Positions 46,009 through 55,793 of a DNA stretch of 64,000 bases are shown here, in pieces. Source of the DNA: Gonapodya prolifera JEL478 (lineage: Eukaryota; Monoblepharomycota; Monoblepharidomycetes; Monoblepharidales; Gonapodyaceae); contig KQ965755.1 in the NCBI GenBank assembly GCA_001574975.1, forward strand, positions 35,632 through 99,631. The letters are read 5' to 3'. The notes beneath the pieces are model-generated. The model ran no database searches. It saw nothing but the letters and a program-made list of their open reading frames with translations, and was not told the origin of the DNA. The position numbers and the translations under genes are program-made. Position 1 is the stretch's first letter, and every line of letters begins with the position of its first letter.

Positions 46009-46345
46009 GCTTCTCCCTCTTCTTCATTTCTCTATTGGTGGCTGACGTTTTCTATCTCCAATCACACGCCCAACCTCCGTCCCCGATCCCCCACCCGACC
46101 GGCGGCTCAAAGATGCCCCAAACAAGCCGGTACAACATCTGGTCCTCGGCCGCGCGGCTTGAGCGGTGGTATGCGTGGCGAGACGGCGTGGTGCAGAGAT
46201 TGGAGGTGGTTGCAGTGGGCGTGGATGAAGCATGACGCCGAGTTAGGCCCCGAGGGCGGAGGGACGATGGGGACGACGAGTGTGGATTCATGCTAGATAC
46301 GGTCGTGTATTAAAATTACCCCAGATAAACGACGGTCCGCATGTT
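46009..46345. other. 3' flank, no gene seen
   Basis: Between convergent genes. A plus-strand frame (SRYNIWSSAARLERWYAWRD) is open to 46235 and could be an alternative last exon of the ORC6-like gene if a GTTAGT donor at about 46000 is used, but no acceptor is convincing. Confidence 0.35.
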
Positions 46346-47743
46346 CTACAACCGCACCCCGTCCCCTATCTTCTCAGGCCCCGCGACCCCTTCAAACCCC
46401 TTAACCGTATCCGCCAACCACTGCGCCACAACCGCCTCCAGCTCTTGCTCCCACCCGACCCAAAAATGATCCGCGCCCTCGACCACAACCTCCCTCTTGG
46501 GTTCCCTCAAACTCTCCACCCACGCGCCATGCTCCCGCGCGCTCGTGAACCCGTCCTCGCTCCCCGTAATCAGCAACTTGGGCACATCCACTTTTTGAGC
46601 GTTTTGTAATGCGAGGAAACCTTGGTAGAGCGTGATGGAGGGCAGGACGGTGTAGGGGTACGAGATGGTGATGAGGGCCAGGATGGGGTGCACGAGGTGC
46701 GGGGGGAGGATGGTGGGGAGCGTGGGGAGCGTGGAGGCGGCGATGGCGGCGCCGTAGGAGTAGCCCTGGTTGGGGGAGTGGGGAGTGGTGAGGTTGGAGG
46801 AGTTATAGTGGGGTACAGCTGGCTCGTCTCCAAACCCAACGCGACACTCCCGACGGTCTCGAGCGCCTCCTTCTTTACTTTGCCATTTCTAGGATCCTTT
46901 GATCTTGGTCCCATCGCTCCACTACCGTGGGAGTTCACACGAGGCAGGTATTCCAAAAGATCACCATCCCCCCCGACATTCCCCGCCACTCGCGAGTCCA
47001 TCCTTCTGCGTCAAGAGGACCGTTACATCAATTTTCTATCGTGTGAGGTCGAGCATATCACATCGGGCGGACCGGCCACGTCCGGCTGACTTGGTGAGGA
47101 CGTCTCTCCTTCTGATACAGCGGTTCACCAAGGCGAACTCATTTTCCTACGATAGCACGCTCATCGACCTCACGTCTAGATCAGATTCAATCCCATTCGC
47201 GCTCCCATCGTGGGTTTCAACCCGACTCTGTCCCTATGACACGATCCCCCACACTCACAATGACAACAAACTTCTCAACCGCCATCCACCCATCCACCAA
47301 TCCATGTTTTGCCAGCGCGGCACACACGCTCTTCAAATCGCCCTCCTCTCCATCGCCACCCTTGGAAGTCTCGCCACCCGACCGCCCCACACCGCGGAAA
47401 TTGAACCGTGCTGTTGAAAACCCGCGCATGGCAAAGAACCGCGTGAGCGTGACGACGACGTTTGAGTTGAAGTCTCCGCCTGGGTGTGGGTGTTGGGTGT
47501 GGAAGGTTCCGGTGTGGTCGGGGAAGATGGTTCCGATGGGCGATTGAGACAAGGAACGGGAAGACCAGGGGTGGGAAGGAGGGAAGACTCACCCATCGGT
47601 CCATACGGATGGCACACGACCACGCAAATACGCCCCCGTTGACCCGATCCAGCGTGGACGCGCGCCTCGAGCGTCAGGTCTTTTGTGTACTGCGACGGAA
47701 TCGCAACGGGAGTGTCGAACGTCTGGAAGTGGAAGTCGGTCAT
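46346..47743 (-). CDS. Alpha/beta-hydrolase (HPYGPxGG type)
   Basis: Exon 1 47743-47593 and exon 2 starting at 47479 join to give CVVVCHPYGPMGGDFNSNVV, the oxyanion-loop region typical of a fungal/bacterial hydrolase family that begins with a short beta-sheet leader. Exon 2 continues with RGFSTARFNFRGVGRSGG. The nucleophile exon starts after an acceptor CCAACCAG near 46760 and reads GYSYGAAIAASTLPTLPTIL. The C-terminal part has the acid region TGSEDGFTSAREHGAWVE and the catalytic His in VVVEGADHFWVGWE. Between exon 2 and the nucleophile exon are over 500 bases in which I could not define exons; a long intron or an insertion is likely. Function: esterase/peptidase-like, unknown substrate. Confidence 0.75.
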
Positions 47744-48424
47744 TGGGGGAAAGGGGGAGAAGGGGGGAAGGAGGACGGCAGCGGAACGTTTGGGTGGAAG
47801 ACGACCAATACCTGTTGGATCATATTGACCACATCAATCGGCTCGAAACATCAACGGGCAACGTTTTACAATAATGCTAGTCTGATTCCAAAGAGACCTT
47901 CAGGTTTCACTGCCACAAAAGGCTTCTCACGGACACGCCGCGTCGGTATCAGCCAGGTTAGGGCAGCGGTTCCATTCAAGTTCAACGTGCCCACCAACAA
48001 TTGACGCCCGCAAGCATGGGCTGGTCCTCTTATTACTGACCCACCAGATTCCGCATGTTGCGAAACAAAGGATGTGGGAGCGTATATCCCGGTCCCTCAC
48101 ACGTCTTACACAGTACCTTTATAGGTCCCTCCGGCGGCCCCAGACACCATTTCCCGGGCCACTGTGGGCGTCTTGCTGACTTGCCCTTTGTTTAGTTTTG
48201 GACGCAAATGCAGTGACCGCGTCACAGACTGTCACCCGCTTTGGTTGTGTCACACATGGGTCCTTCATAGGGGGCCTTTGTGGGTGGACTGGTCACGTGA
48301 CCTGTGGGCATGGCCACCGACGAACACAGGCCATACTCCGAATCCATTTGTGGCCTAGCGTAAAACTAGATTTAACCGATTTATAAACGCTGTAGTTCTT
48401 CATCAAAAAGCTAGTCTTCATACA

Positions 48425-48545
48425 CTCGTCTCTCGCTCTGCTCTGCTCTTGCTCCGCTCGTCTCGCTCGCTTCCCAGGTCATTTGGTTTGACCTCTCGGC
48501 TCTCTTGCTCTGCTCTGCCCTTGCTCCGCCTATATCTCGCTCGCC
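48425..48545. repeat. CT-rich direct repeat (two ~45-base units)
   Basis: CTCTGCTCTGCTCTTGCTCC near 48436 recurs as CTCTGCTCTGCCCTTGCTCC near 48508, each followed by C/T-rich text ending in TCTCGCTCGC. The purine-free strand could form triplex DNA in principle. Confidence 0.8.
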
Positions 48546-48659
48546 CTCCACGCGCCCTTGCACCCACTCAACCACCTTCGGCCGGTTCCCTCCACACCTT
48601 GGCCCCACACTGGAGCCACCACGTAGCTGGACACACACTAGCGCTTTGCTGCTGCCCTT

Positions 48660-49600
48660 ACTCTTTTTAGGTGGACATCCCTTCTGGTGGGTTCTTTAGC
48701 TGCGCCGCTGATGTCAAGCGTCATCCCGGTCTGGTTGCCAGTTCCGTGCAGGTGGAAACGACAATGCCGCAACCCTGCCCGAAATGCAGCTTTGCCTTCT
48801 AGTTCCCAAGTCGGTTCCAACTGGGCGTGGTACCTCACAACGAGCTTGGCGTCGTGATGAGCGCCTTCACAAACCAGCACCGCATAAACTTCTTTTTTGG
48901 ACGTTACCACGCGTGTATCTACTCCGGGGCAGCTTGGCACATTGTGAGGTCAACATGCTGTTTCGAGGACTGTATCTGCGTTACCGGCGCAACGCTCTAT
49001 TCCCACACCAAAAGTACTCTGCTCTCAAACTTGGCCCTGCAGTACGTGGGTTGGTCGTACCATCACACGTGCGACACATATGCTGCACATTGAAATACCA
49101 GCTTGGACCCACCGACACACGCCACGGGACATTTACTCACGCCTCGCTGCACCTGCTCTTTTTGGACGATCCAAGTACAGGAAGCCCTGCCTTCCGGGAG
49201 GGTTCTTTGGCACGCGGTGACGTCAACTTGTGTGCATGGTTTGCGAGTTCTGGAGCGGAAATGGCCACATGGTTGCCCACCTTCCACCTGGCATTCTTGT
49301 GAAGAACCTGGAACCGCGCGAGTACAGAGCGTTACAAATACCGTGCCATTGCAAGGAGGGAACTGGTTCACACCTGAGCAGTACACCTCCTACGCACGCT
49401 CCTCTTACTTTCTTTTGGACGATGCCTCGCATATATCCACCTGTTGCTATACTTGGCACGTGGTGACGTCAACAACTTACGGGAAAAGGTTCTAGGCCGA
49501 CGACTCACACATCCGCCTACTTATTTTGGACGTCGCGCACAGTCGTGTCCGACCAAATTGGCTGGATCTCTGTGGTTTTCCGTCACGTCAGACATCGTTT
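48660..49600. repeat. Degenerate long-period repeats (~255 bases)
   Basis: A paired anchor recurs: a T-run ending in TTGGACG (48898, 49162, 49415; weaker at 48672 and 49525), then 35-45 variable bases, then TTGGCAC and GTGACGTCAAC (48934-48954, 49207-49227, 49453-49473; weaker at 48711 and 49582). Unit lengths are about 264 and 253 bases. A further GTGACGTCAA lies at 49931. The copies are well diverged. Confidence 0.7.
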
Positions 49601-50582
49601 GTCCTGGTCGAATGTTCACCGCGGGTTTACACGCCACCTGGTGTGCACCTATCGCTGGACTGTTCATCCCAAGCCTTGTTTTGCGCCATCCCAAACATAC
49701 GGCCTACGGCACTGGTCAATAAAAGTTTGTTTGGTTGAGACCAGTGGGAATGCGTGAGTTGCGCCTTGCGGTTGGCCCTTCGACCTTCTCTTTCTGGGTT
49801 CTCAGCGTTTCTGCAGTGGAGGAGAATGGCGATGCCACCATGACCAATACCTCCCACCGAACATTATCCTCCCCCCTTTTGGCCTCCCGTTGCACTTTTC
49901 TGCCTTTTGGAGGGTACTTTCTTATGCAGTGACGTCAAATAATTCGGGATCCCAGGTACGTGGCGGAATGGACATTTTCCACACCAACTTGTTTTTTTCT
50001 TTTTCTTTTGCATGTTCTGTTCTTCTTCTCTCATGTGGTGGACGGGTTTGGCCCCGACTTCACTGTCAACTTCCGCATTTACGACACGCCAGAGGGTGCG
50101 ACATTGAAGTCCCATCTATGCTCTTTTGTCGTCGACTTGACCGCAACTTGACTTCACTTGAGGTCTGCACGTGGGAGGTTCAACCCTTTCCCTTTCCATC
50201 GGGATCAGCGAATCGGCCCGATGTCACGGCCCGCCAAGGGGCACAAACAACCAGGTCCATCGGTTCTCTTCCCTCGCGTACTCTTTCCACGCTTTCTATA
50301 TTCTCCTTCCCTCTCCCTCTCACCGTACGTTGGATCCGTCTTGCTGCTGCCATCGCCATCGCGGGTGCTGATGTTGTCCTTCATCTTCCATTTTGTGGGC
50401 GATGGCGATCCGGAATCGCTTGGGTCGGCATCGTTTCTTGGCACTGCCGTCGCAATCGTCTCGTCCAATTGCCGGATTACTTCGTGCCCACATCGATGGC
50501 ATACTGTCGTTGTCCAAACCTGGCATCTCACCATCCCCCCTCGCTCCTACCGTTTCCCTCCCACCATCCAGCCACATCTCTC

Positions 50583-51278
50583 ATGGTTGTCGGATACGTC
50601 TGCCTCGGTACAAACGACCTCGACAAGGCAAAGACCTTTTACGACGCCCTGCTTGCCCCGATGGGGGGAAAGATTGTGCTCAACACTGGGCGCGGGTTGA
50701 TGTATTCCAATGGGAAAGACGCTGGCTTTTTGATTACCACGCCGTTTGATAAGACGTTGCCGGCGAACCCGGGGAACGGACCGAGTGAGTGGTTATTTGC
50801 GATGTCTGGAGTGCAAAGCAGGGAAGACCGAGCTATCCGAGCGAAGCGAGGGCACCGAGGCAAAGCACGAAGTGCTGACCGAGGCCGATATCTCGCGGAG
50901 CGACCCCGAGGCCTAAGCGCGCAGCGCTGACCAAGGCTGTCCGAATGTTTTGGTCGAAGTCGCTGACAAAGCCTTGTATTTTCCACTACCCTCCCCTCCA
51001 GTGGTCGCTTTCCAAACCCCGACCCGCAAAATCGCCAAGGACATGTACGACTACGCCATGTCGCTGGGCTGCAAGGACGAGGGACCGATCGGTCTGCGCG
51101 GCGAGGAGGGGCCCGAGGCCTTTTACGCGGCGTGAGTTTTCGCGTGTTATGTTTTTCCGGAAGGCGAAGATGAAGTTTGAAATGATGTGGTGACCTTCGC
51201 AGGTACTTCCGCGACCCTGAGGGAAACAAGCTCTGCGTGTACAGAGACGGCGGAGATGATGGAAGCATCCCGAAATAA
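50583..51278 (+). CDS. VOC/glyoxalase-fold protein
   Basis: Three exons: 50583-50784, 51002-51131, 51203-51278; 135 residues, normal for a one-module-pair VOC protein. The fold binds a metal and serves glyoxalases, dioxygenases and resistance proteins. Blocks: start VVGYVCLGTNDLDKAKTFYD, RGLMYSNGKDAGFLITTPFD, MVAFQTPTRKIAKDMYDYAM, GPEAFYAAYFRDPEGNKLCV with the C-terminal metal-ligand Glu region (DPEGNKL). It resembles the bacterial-type VOC proteins often annotated as glyoxalase-like; no reaction can be assigned. The first intron (50785-51001, 217 bases) is unusually long for this window and is filled with hairpin-forming tandem units (see separate entry). Confidence 0.88.
50826..50945. repeat. 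Tandem hairpin units inside a VOC-gene intron
   Basis: GACCGAG-type cores recur at about 50826, 50853, 50877, 50902 and 50929, spaced 24-27 bases. Between cores lie short palindromes: AGCACGAAGTGCT (stem AGCAC/GTGCT), AGCGCGCAGCGCT (stem AGCGC/GCGCT), and weaker CGAGCGAAGCGAG and CTCGCGGAGCG. The block fills over half of the 217-base intron and ends 56 bases before the acceptor. Confidence 0.85.
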
Positions 51279-53216
51279 ATCTTGATTTATTCTTGAGATT
51301 TGTATGAGGTGATAGAAGTGCGGTTTAACTTGAAATCTTGATTGCACCAATTTTGATGGAGTGACAAGTGTGCTGCCCTTTTGACACAACATGCCTGCGG
51401 AGTGCCGCCCCAGTCAAGACGCGCGTCGCTCACGTACATGCCACCACACTCAATGGTATCTGCCTTGTCGTGGGTGGTCTCCCATCCAAATTAGCCATGA
51501 GAGCATGGTCACGTTCAGATTGCGCAGTTCTCGCCGATTTACACAGTTTGATCTTTGCATATATGTGTTTATAAATGTTTACAAGCGACTCCATTCTCGG
51601 AGCGTTTAGGTATTTGGCAAAGTCTCACTGCGCGACAACACCATCAACGCCAAGTATCGGTCGCCATCAATGGATCACCCTTATGGACATATATTGGGCG
51701 CAGTGGTTCGTGCCTCTTTTCGACCTCGCTGCTGGCTTTGCTAATGGCGACGGCATTGTGTGCGATGGGCGCGGCTGTGATTGTAGGCGGGGGGAGCGGC
51801 GTGGGAGAGTGTGAGTGAGTAGTGCGGACTTCGAAGGAAGCTGTCCTGCATACTGGTACAACACACCGTGAGCAAGCGTGATTGGCGAGAGAAAGAAAGC
51901 AACAAAAACTGGCGGGTTGAAGGAAAACCGACGATATTGGAGTCAGCCGCGGGCGTCAATCACTTCAAGGATTAAGTCGCACGCGTCACCGACAAGGACG
52001 CAGAGTCTTCATCACTTCGAAGTATACGCGGGAAGAGTTTCTGACTCTCGAATGAACTCAGAGAGAGAAAGATAGCGACGCAAGTCGAATCGCTTGGCTC
52101 CCTTAAGTGTGCTCCTAAAAAGGGGACAAGTATCGTCCGGTAGCATTGTACCCCCATGGCTTGGTATCCATGGGTGACAATGCGGACGGACCCGGGAAAT
52201 CTGGGCTTCGATTCACGATTGGATATCAATTCTGAGGGAGAATCGAACATGAGGTTTCTTCGCAAACACGTTTACAAGGTACTACATGCTCGGAGCGTTT
52301 ACGTATAGTGAGCCCCACTGTGCGACAGCACCGGTCTAAATAGTAGCTCTCTTCACCAAATTCCCTTATGGATCAGATAAGTATGGCCTTGGGTCGTGCC
52401 TCTTTTCGAACATGTCAATGGCGACGGCGCCAGATTCAACGGCATTGTGTGGAACCGGCGCGGCCGTGACTACATTGTGAAAGGAGATGCGAATGAGAGA
52501 TTGTCAGTCATGGCGTAATTAGATGTCTCCCACTCTTCCCATTGACACACCTTGGACTTGAACAAGCGAGATTATCGCAAGAAAGAACGCAAGGAAAACT
52601 GGTGGATTGAAAGAGTCACGAGGACAATGAAATTCCGTTGCACCCCTGGTTGCGGTCGTCAATGCATCAAGTGCAAAAGCACCCATCAGTCGTCACTCAC
52701 GGGCAAGCAATGTCTTCATGACAAAGTTTAGACATGAAAAGTTTTCTGAGACTTATGAGCTCAAAGATTGATGCACGGCCTCTTGTGGGACGGCGTAATG
52801 ACGGAAGACGAGCTCGGCAGGGAAAGAGAGTGCTAACAAAGTTTGTATGATGGCCAGCTAGCCTGATAGTCCGTCTTGGCTCCCTCAAGTCCTAAAGGGA
52901 GAAAATATAGTACCGGTATAACGAGTGTGTTGACATGAACCCTTGCTCTCCCTGGGTGACAGTGCGTCTTAAAATGTTGTGACCGAGAGCTGGTGTTTTA
53001 TTTGGCATTCGGAGTTATCGCATGTTTTTGTTTCCCCGTTAGACAGAGCGTTGTGCTTTGTTTTGTACGTTATATATTTCATTAGATTTTGTTGATTAAT
53101 TTTTTGGTTGAACATTATCATCCTTGTGAATTGATTGTTGGGTTTTATTTGGTACTAGTTTGCTTCCCACGCTTTCCCCCCTCTCCGTACACAGGCGCCG
53201 GAGCGTACTCCACCCT
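51279..53216. other. Gene-poor region with a ~690-base tandem duplication
   Basis: No gene is supported. Two degenerate copies of about 690 bases lie side by side (see repeat entry). The stretch 53000-53110 is AT-rich (GTTTTGTACGTTATATATTT) and may be the 3' flank of the F-box gene. Confidence 0.5.
51570..52960. repeat. Degenerate tandem duplication, two ~690-base units
   Basis: Paired landmarks in the same order: GTTTACAAGCGACT / GTTTACAAGGTACT, then CTCGGAGCGTTTA in both, CCCTTATGGA in both, TCGTGCCTCTTTTCGA in both, GGCGACGGC and CGGCATTGTGTG in both, AGAAAGAAAGCAAC / AGAAAGAACGCAAG, and CCATGGGTGACAATGCG / CCCTGGGTGACAGTGCG. Unit 1 is about 51570-52260, unit 2 about 52265-52960. Identity by eye is about 65-75 percent with indels, so the duplication is old. 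Confidence 0.8.
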
Positions 53217-54926
53217 TCACACCCTCGCAACCAACTCCCACCCCTCGCTCCAGCCCAGCCTTCGCTTCGCGATGACTCTTCCCTGTTTTCCCGCGTCCCT
53301 GACACACCTCCAGAACCCATACCCTCCCTCCATGCCCTCGTCCGCACCTGCACCTGCACCTGCACCTCCGGTCGCCGATGCTTCCCGCGGTGAGATATGC
53401 ACCCCGCGTGTGCCGACGTGGGTGAGCGATGCGCACCGCGCGACAAGCCAGCCGAGCCGTTCCTCGCTCACATCCGTGCCGCCCACGTCGACAGCCCGGA
53501 GCGCCTTGGCGCCACCTTCCCCGCCTAACGCGACGAGTGCCTTGTCGCCGACCCATGCGCACCCTGCGACGTCTATCCACCTGACGAGCGGGCAATGCGC
53601 GGCGACTGCCGCGACGGCAAGGTCTGTGATGCGGCACCCGCTGGAGTCGAATGCGAGCAAATGGTGCATCGACGAGACGAGCGCCGAGACAGTGAGGTCC
53701 GTGAGGGCGGGCTGGCCCGGGAGGCGGAGGTGGGTCAGCTTGGCGAGGTGGCGGAGCTCGACGAGGGAGTCCTTGCTCAGGGTCGCGGGCGGGGGTAGGT
53801 CGGCCGCCGCAGAAGACGTTGCGGCCTCGGCGGGGTCCACGTCGGCTTCCCACGCGCCCAGGTCGAGCTTCGTGAGCGACCCGGCGCCGTGCTTGGTCAG
53901 GGCGGTGATGACCTCGTCTTCCATGAATGCTTGGGATCCGCGGGCGTCGAGCGATTCAAGGCGGGGTGCGACGAGAGTAAGGAAGCGGGCGAGGTCGTCG
54001 GTGGCGCCTGGGGTGGCGAGGGTGCGGTTGGAGCGGAGGGAGAGGTGGCGAAGGTTTGGCAAGAGTTGGGCGAGGTCGAGAAGAGTACCGGGAAGGAGGC
54101 TGGGGTGGGCGCCGAGGTCGAGGTGGGTGAGGCGGGAGGGCAGGGGTGAGAGGTGGGGAGGGAAGGATGCAGGTGGCGAGGAGAAGAGCGACACGAGGTC
54201 AGTGTCGGGGACGGGGCGAGTGGAGAAAGCGAGGGAATGGAGGCGGTGGCACGACGAGCGCAGAGTGCGTGCGACGCCCTGGTGGAGAGGTTCCCCGCCC
54301 AGGTCGACGTGCCGCAGCTCGGGTGCCCGCTTGAGGAGGTTGACGACCATCTCCTCGGGCACGTTCACGCGGCTCCTGCGTGGAAGGTACAGCGACTTGA
54401 GGGAGGCGGGGAGGTGGCGCCGAGCGACCACGCGGCGGAAGAGATGGGCCTGGTTGTCTCCGAGGGAGCGGAGGCTGGACACGTCCCAGTGCTTCACGGG
54501 CGTCCCACTCGGGGCTTCCCCCGTTCCAGTTGATTCCTTTTCCCACGACTTGAGAATATCGCAGAGGATTTTGAGTTTGGCGGGTTTGTTCAGCTGCGGG
54601 CGGGAGAGGAGACGGAGTTGGGCTTGGGTGGACCAGGAGCGGGATACGAGGAGGCAGGCGAGGAGAGTGGCGTGGTCGGGGGAGACAGAGGGGTCGAGGT
54701 TGCGGAGCACGTGGTGGAGGATTTCGGGGGGGAGGGTGGGTGAGGGATAGTGCTGGGCCGTAACGAAGGGAGGAAACGAGAGGATTTCGTTAGCCCAGAC
54801 GTCCCGCAAGCCCCTTTCTTTCTCCTGCCAAGCTTTCCACTTTCTTAAGAGATAACGTCGGAGACAAAAACCAAGAGTGTCGTTGGTGCTCGAAGTGTCG
54901 ACGAAGATTGAATTGCAATATGTCAC
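53217..54926 (-). CDS. F-box / leucine-rich-repeat protein
   Basis: Single exon of 569 codons. The F-box (LPPEILHHVLRNLDP, continuing to LACLLVSRSWSTQAQL, residues about 65-105) would bind Skp1 in an SCF ubiquitin ligase. About ten leucine-rich repeats of the AMN1/GRR1 style follow: LRHVDLGGEPLHQGVARTL, RLTHLDLGAHPSLLPG, NLRHLSLRSNRTLATPG, SLTKLDLGAWEADVDP, KLTHLRLPGQPALTDLTVSA, VRWIDVAGCAWVGDKALVAL. They would choose the substrate, which is unknown. Strongly GC-rich third positions leave long open frames on the opposite strand, which I take as shadows. The start at 54926 is the first Met; residues 1-60 are not conserved, so a later start or an upstream intron is possible. Confidence 0.88.
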   Translation of the reverse strand: MTYCNSIFVDTSSTNDTLGFCLRRYLLRKWKAWQEKERGLRDVWANEILSFPPFVTAQHYPSPTLPPEILHHVLRNLDPSVSPDHATLLACLLVSRSWSTQAQLRLLSRPQLNKPAKLKILCDILKSWEKESTGTGEAPSGTPVKHWDVSSLRSLGDNQAHLFRRVVARRHLPASLKSLYLPRRSRVNVPEEMVVNLLKRAPELRHVDLGGEPLHQGVARTLRSSCHRLHSLAFSTRPVPDTDLVSLFSSPPASFPPHLSPLPSRLTHLDLGAHPSLLPGTLLDLAQLLPNLRHLSLRSNRTLATPGATDDLARFLTLVAPRLESLDARGSQAFMEDEVITALTKHGAGSLTKLDLGAWEADVDPAEAATSSAAADLPPPATLSKDSLVELRHLAKLTHLRLPGQPALTDLTVSALVSSMHHLLAFDSSGCRITDLAVAAVAAHCPLVRWIDVAGCAWVGDKALVALGGEGGAKALRAVDVGGTDVSEERLGWLVARCASLTHVGTRGVHISPREASATGGAGAGAGADEGMEGGYGFWRCVRDAGKQGRVIAKRRLGWSEGWELVARV

Positions 54927-55793
54927 TGTCGACTCCTAGCACGTGGGCCACGACTGTCTCTCGCTGATATTCCCAATCCACTCCCCTCTAGTGGCGTGAG
55001 ACCCATGAGTCGTATGGAGCCACAGCTCCACCAAGACGGCAGCACCGACGACCCCGTCGAGTTATGTCTCCCGATGGGACACAGAGACCAATGAATCCCC
55101 CTCAGATTACACGCCTTCCTGTCCATCGTATCCTTCCTCATTTAAATTCCCTCGCGCGTCCTCTGTCCTTCCGCCTAATCGAGATGAGTGCCAACGGTGG
55201 TGCTCGGCGATCACCCGCTTCGCATCTCGTTCATCGCCCCCACTCGCGGCCCCACTCACCATATCCATCAAGGTCGCCGTCGAGTCATCAAAGTCCATTC
55301 TCACCGGACTGATTGGCGTCGGCAGCTGGCAGTCCGAGTCCTTCCCCTTACCCGACACTGCAAAAGCCTGTTCGTGGGCGGGAGCCACAGAGTCGAGCGT
55401 CTGCCATGTGCGGATGGAGAGGAGAGGAGGGTGAGCGAGGGGTGCTGCGTCTCTTGACCAGTCCATTGGGTCTGATGGGGGAGTGCGGAGACCGGCTGGT
55501 TCGAGAATGGGAGATGCAAGTCAGCGAGAGCGAGGAGATGCGGTGAAACATGCTCATACCGGGTATGATGGATAGCTTGGGTGGTGCGCCGGTAGACGGT
55601 GTCATGATATCGTGCGTGTGTTCTTTCATTGATTGATGAGAGTCCAGAGATGATCGGCGAGGGGAGCACTCCCCTTTGACCAAAGCTACCAACTCTGTTT
55701 AAATGCAATGTTGCTCGGTTCTGAGCTCGACCGTCATATCTTCGCGAGACGCGTACGGCATTCGTTGAAGTCGGCCTATAAACTACCGACTAT
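54927..55793. other. No gene confidently identified
   Basis: About 870 bases. A minus-strand frame at 55298-55107 (MDFDDSTATLMDMVSGAASG) might be the last exon of a small gene with exons up to 55700, but start, splice sites and family are unclear. Confidence 0.35.

Larger units (their letters stand above)
47744..50582. other. Gene-poor, repeat-bearing region
   Basis: 2.8 kb with no supportable gene. It contains a CT-rich direct repeat near 48.43-48.55 kb and degenerate units of about 255 bases at 48.66-49.6 kb (separate entries). Long open frames on several strands reflect low stop density rather than coding. Confidence 0.5.

Noticed and set aside
48784-49495. Plus-strand frames of 130-172 codons in the repeat region
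   Set aside because: They shift frame between repeat units and show no conserved protein pattern from unit to unit, so coding is unlikely.
53089-54750. Open frame of 553 codons on the plus strand opposite the F-box/LRR gene
   Set aside because: Composition is Arg/Ser/Pro-rich without motif; it mirrors a GC-rich coding strand whose F-box and LRRs are clear.
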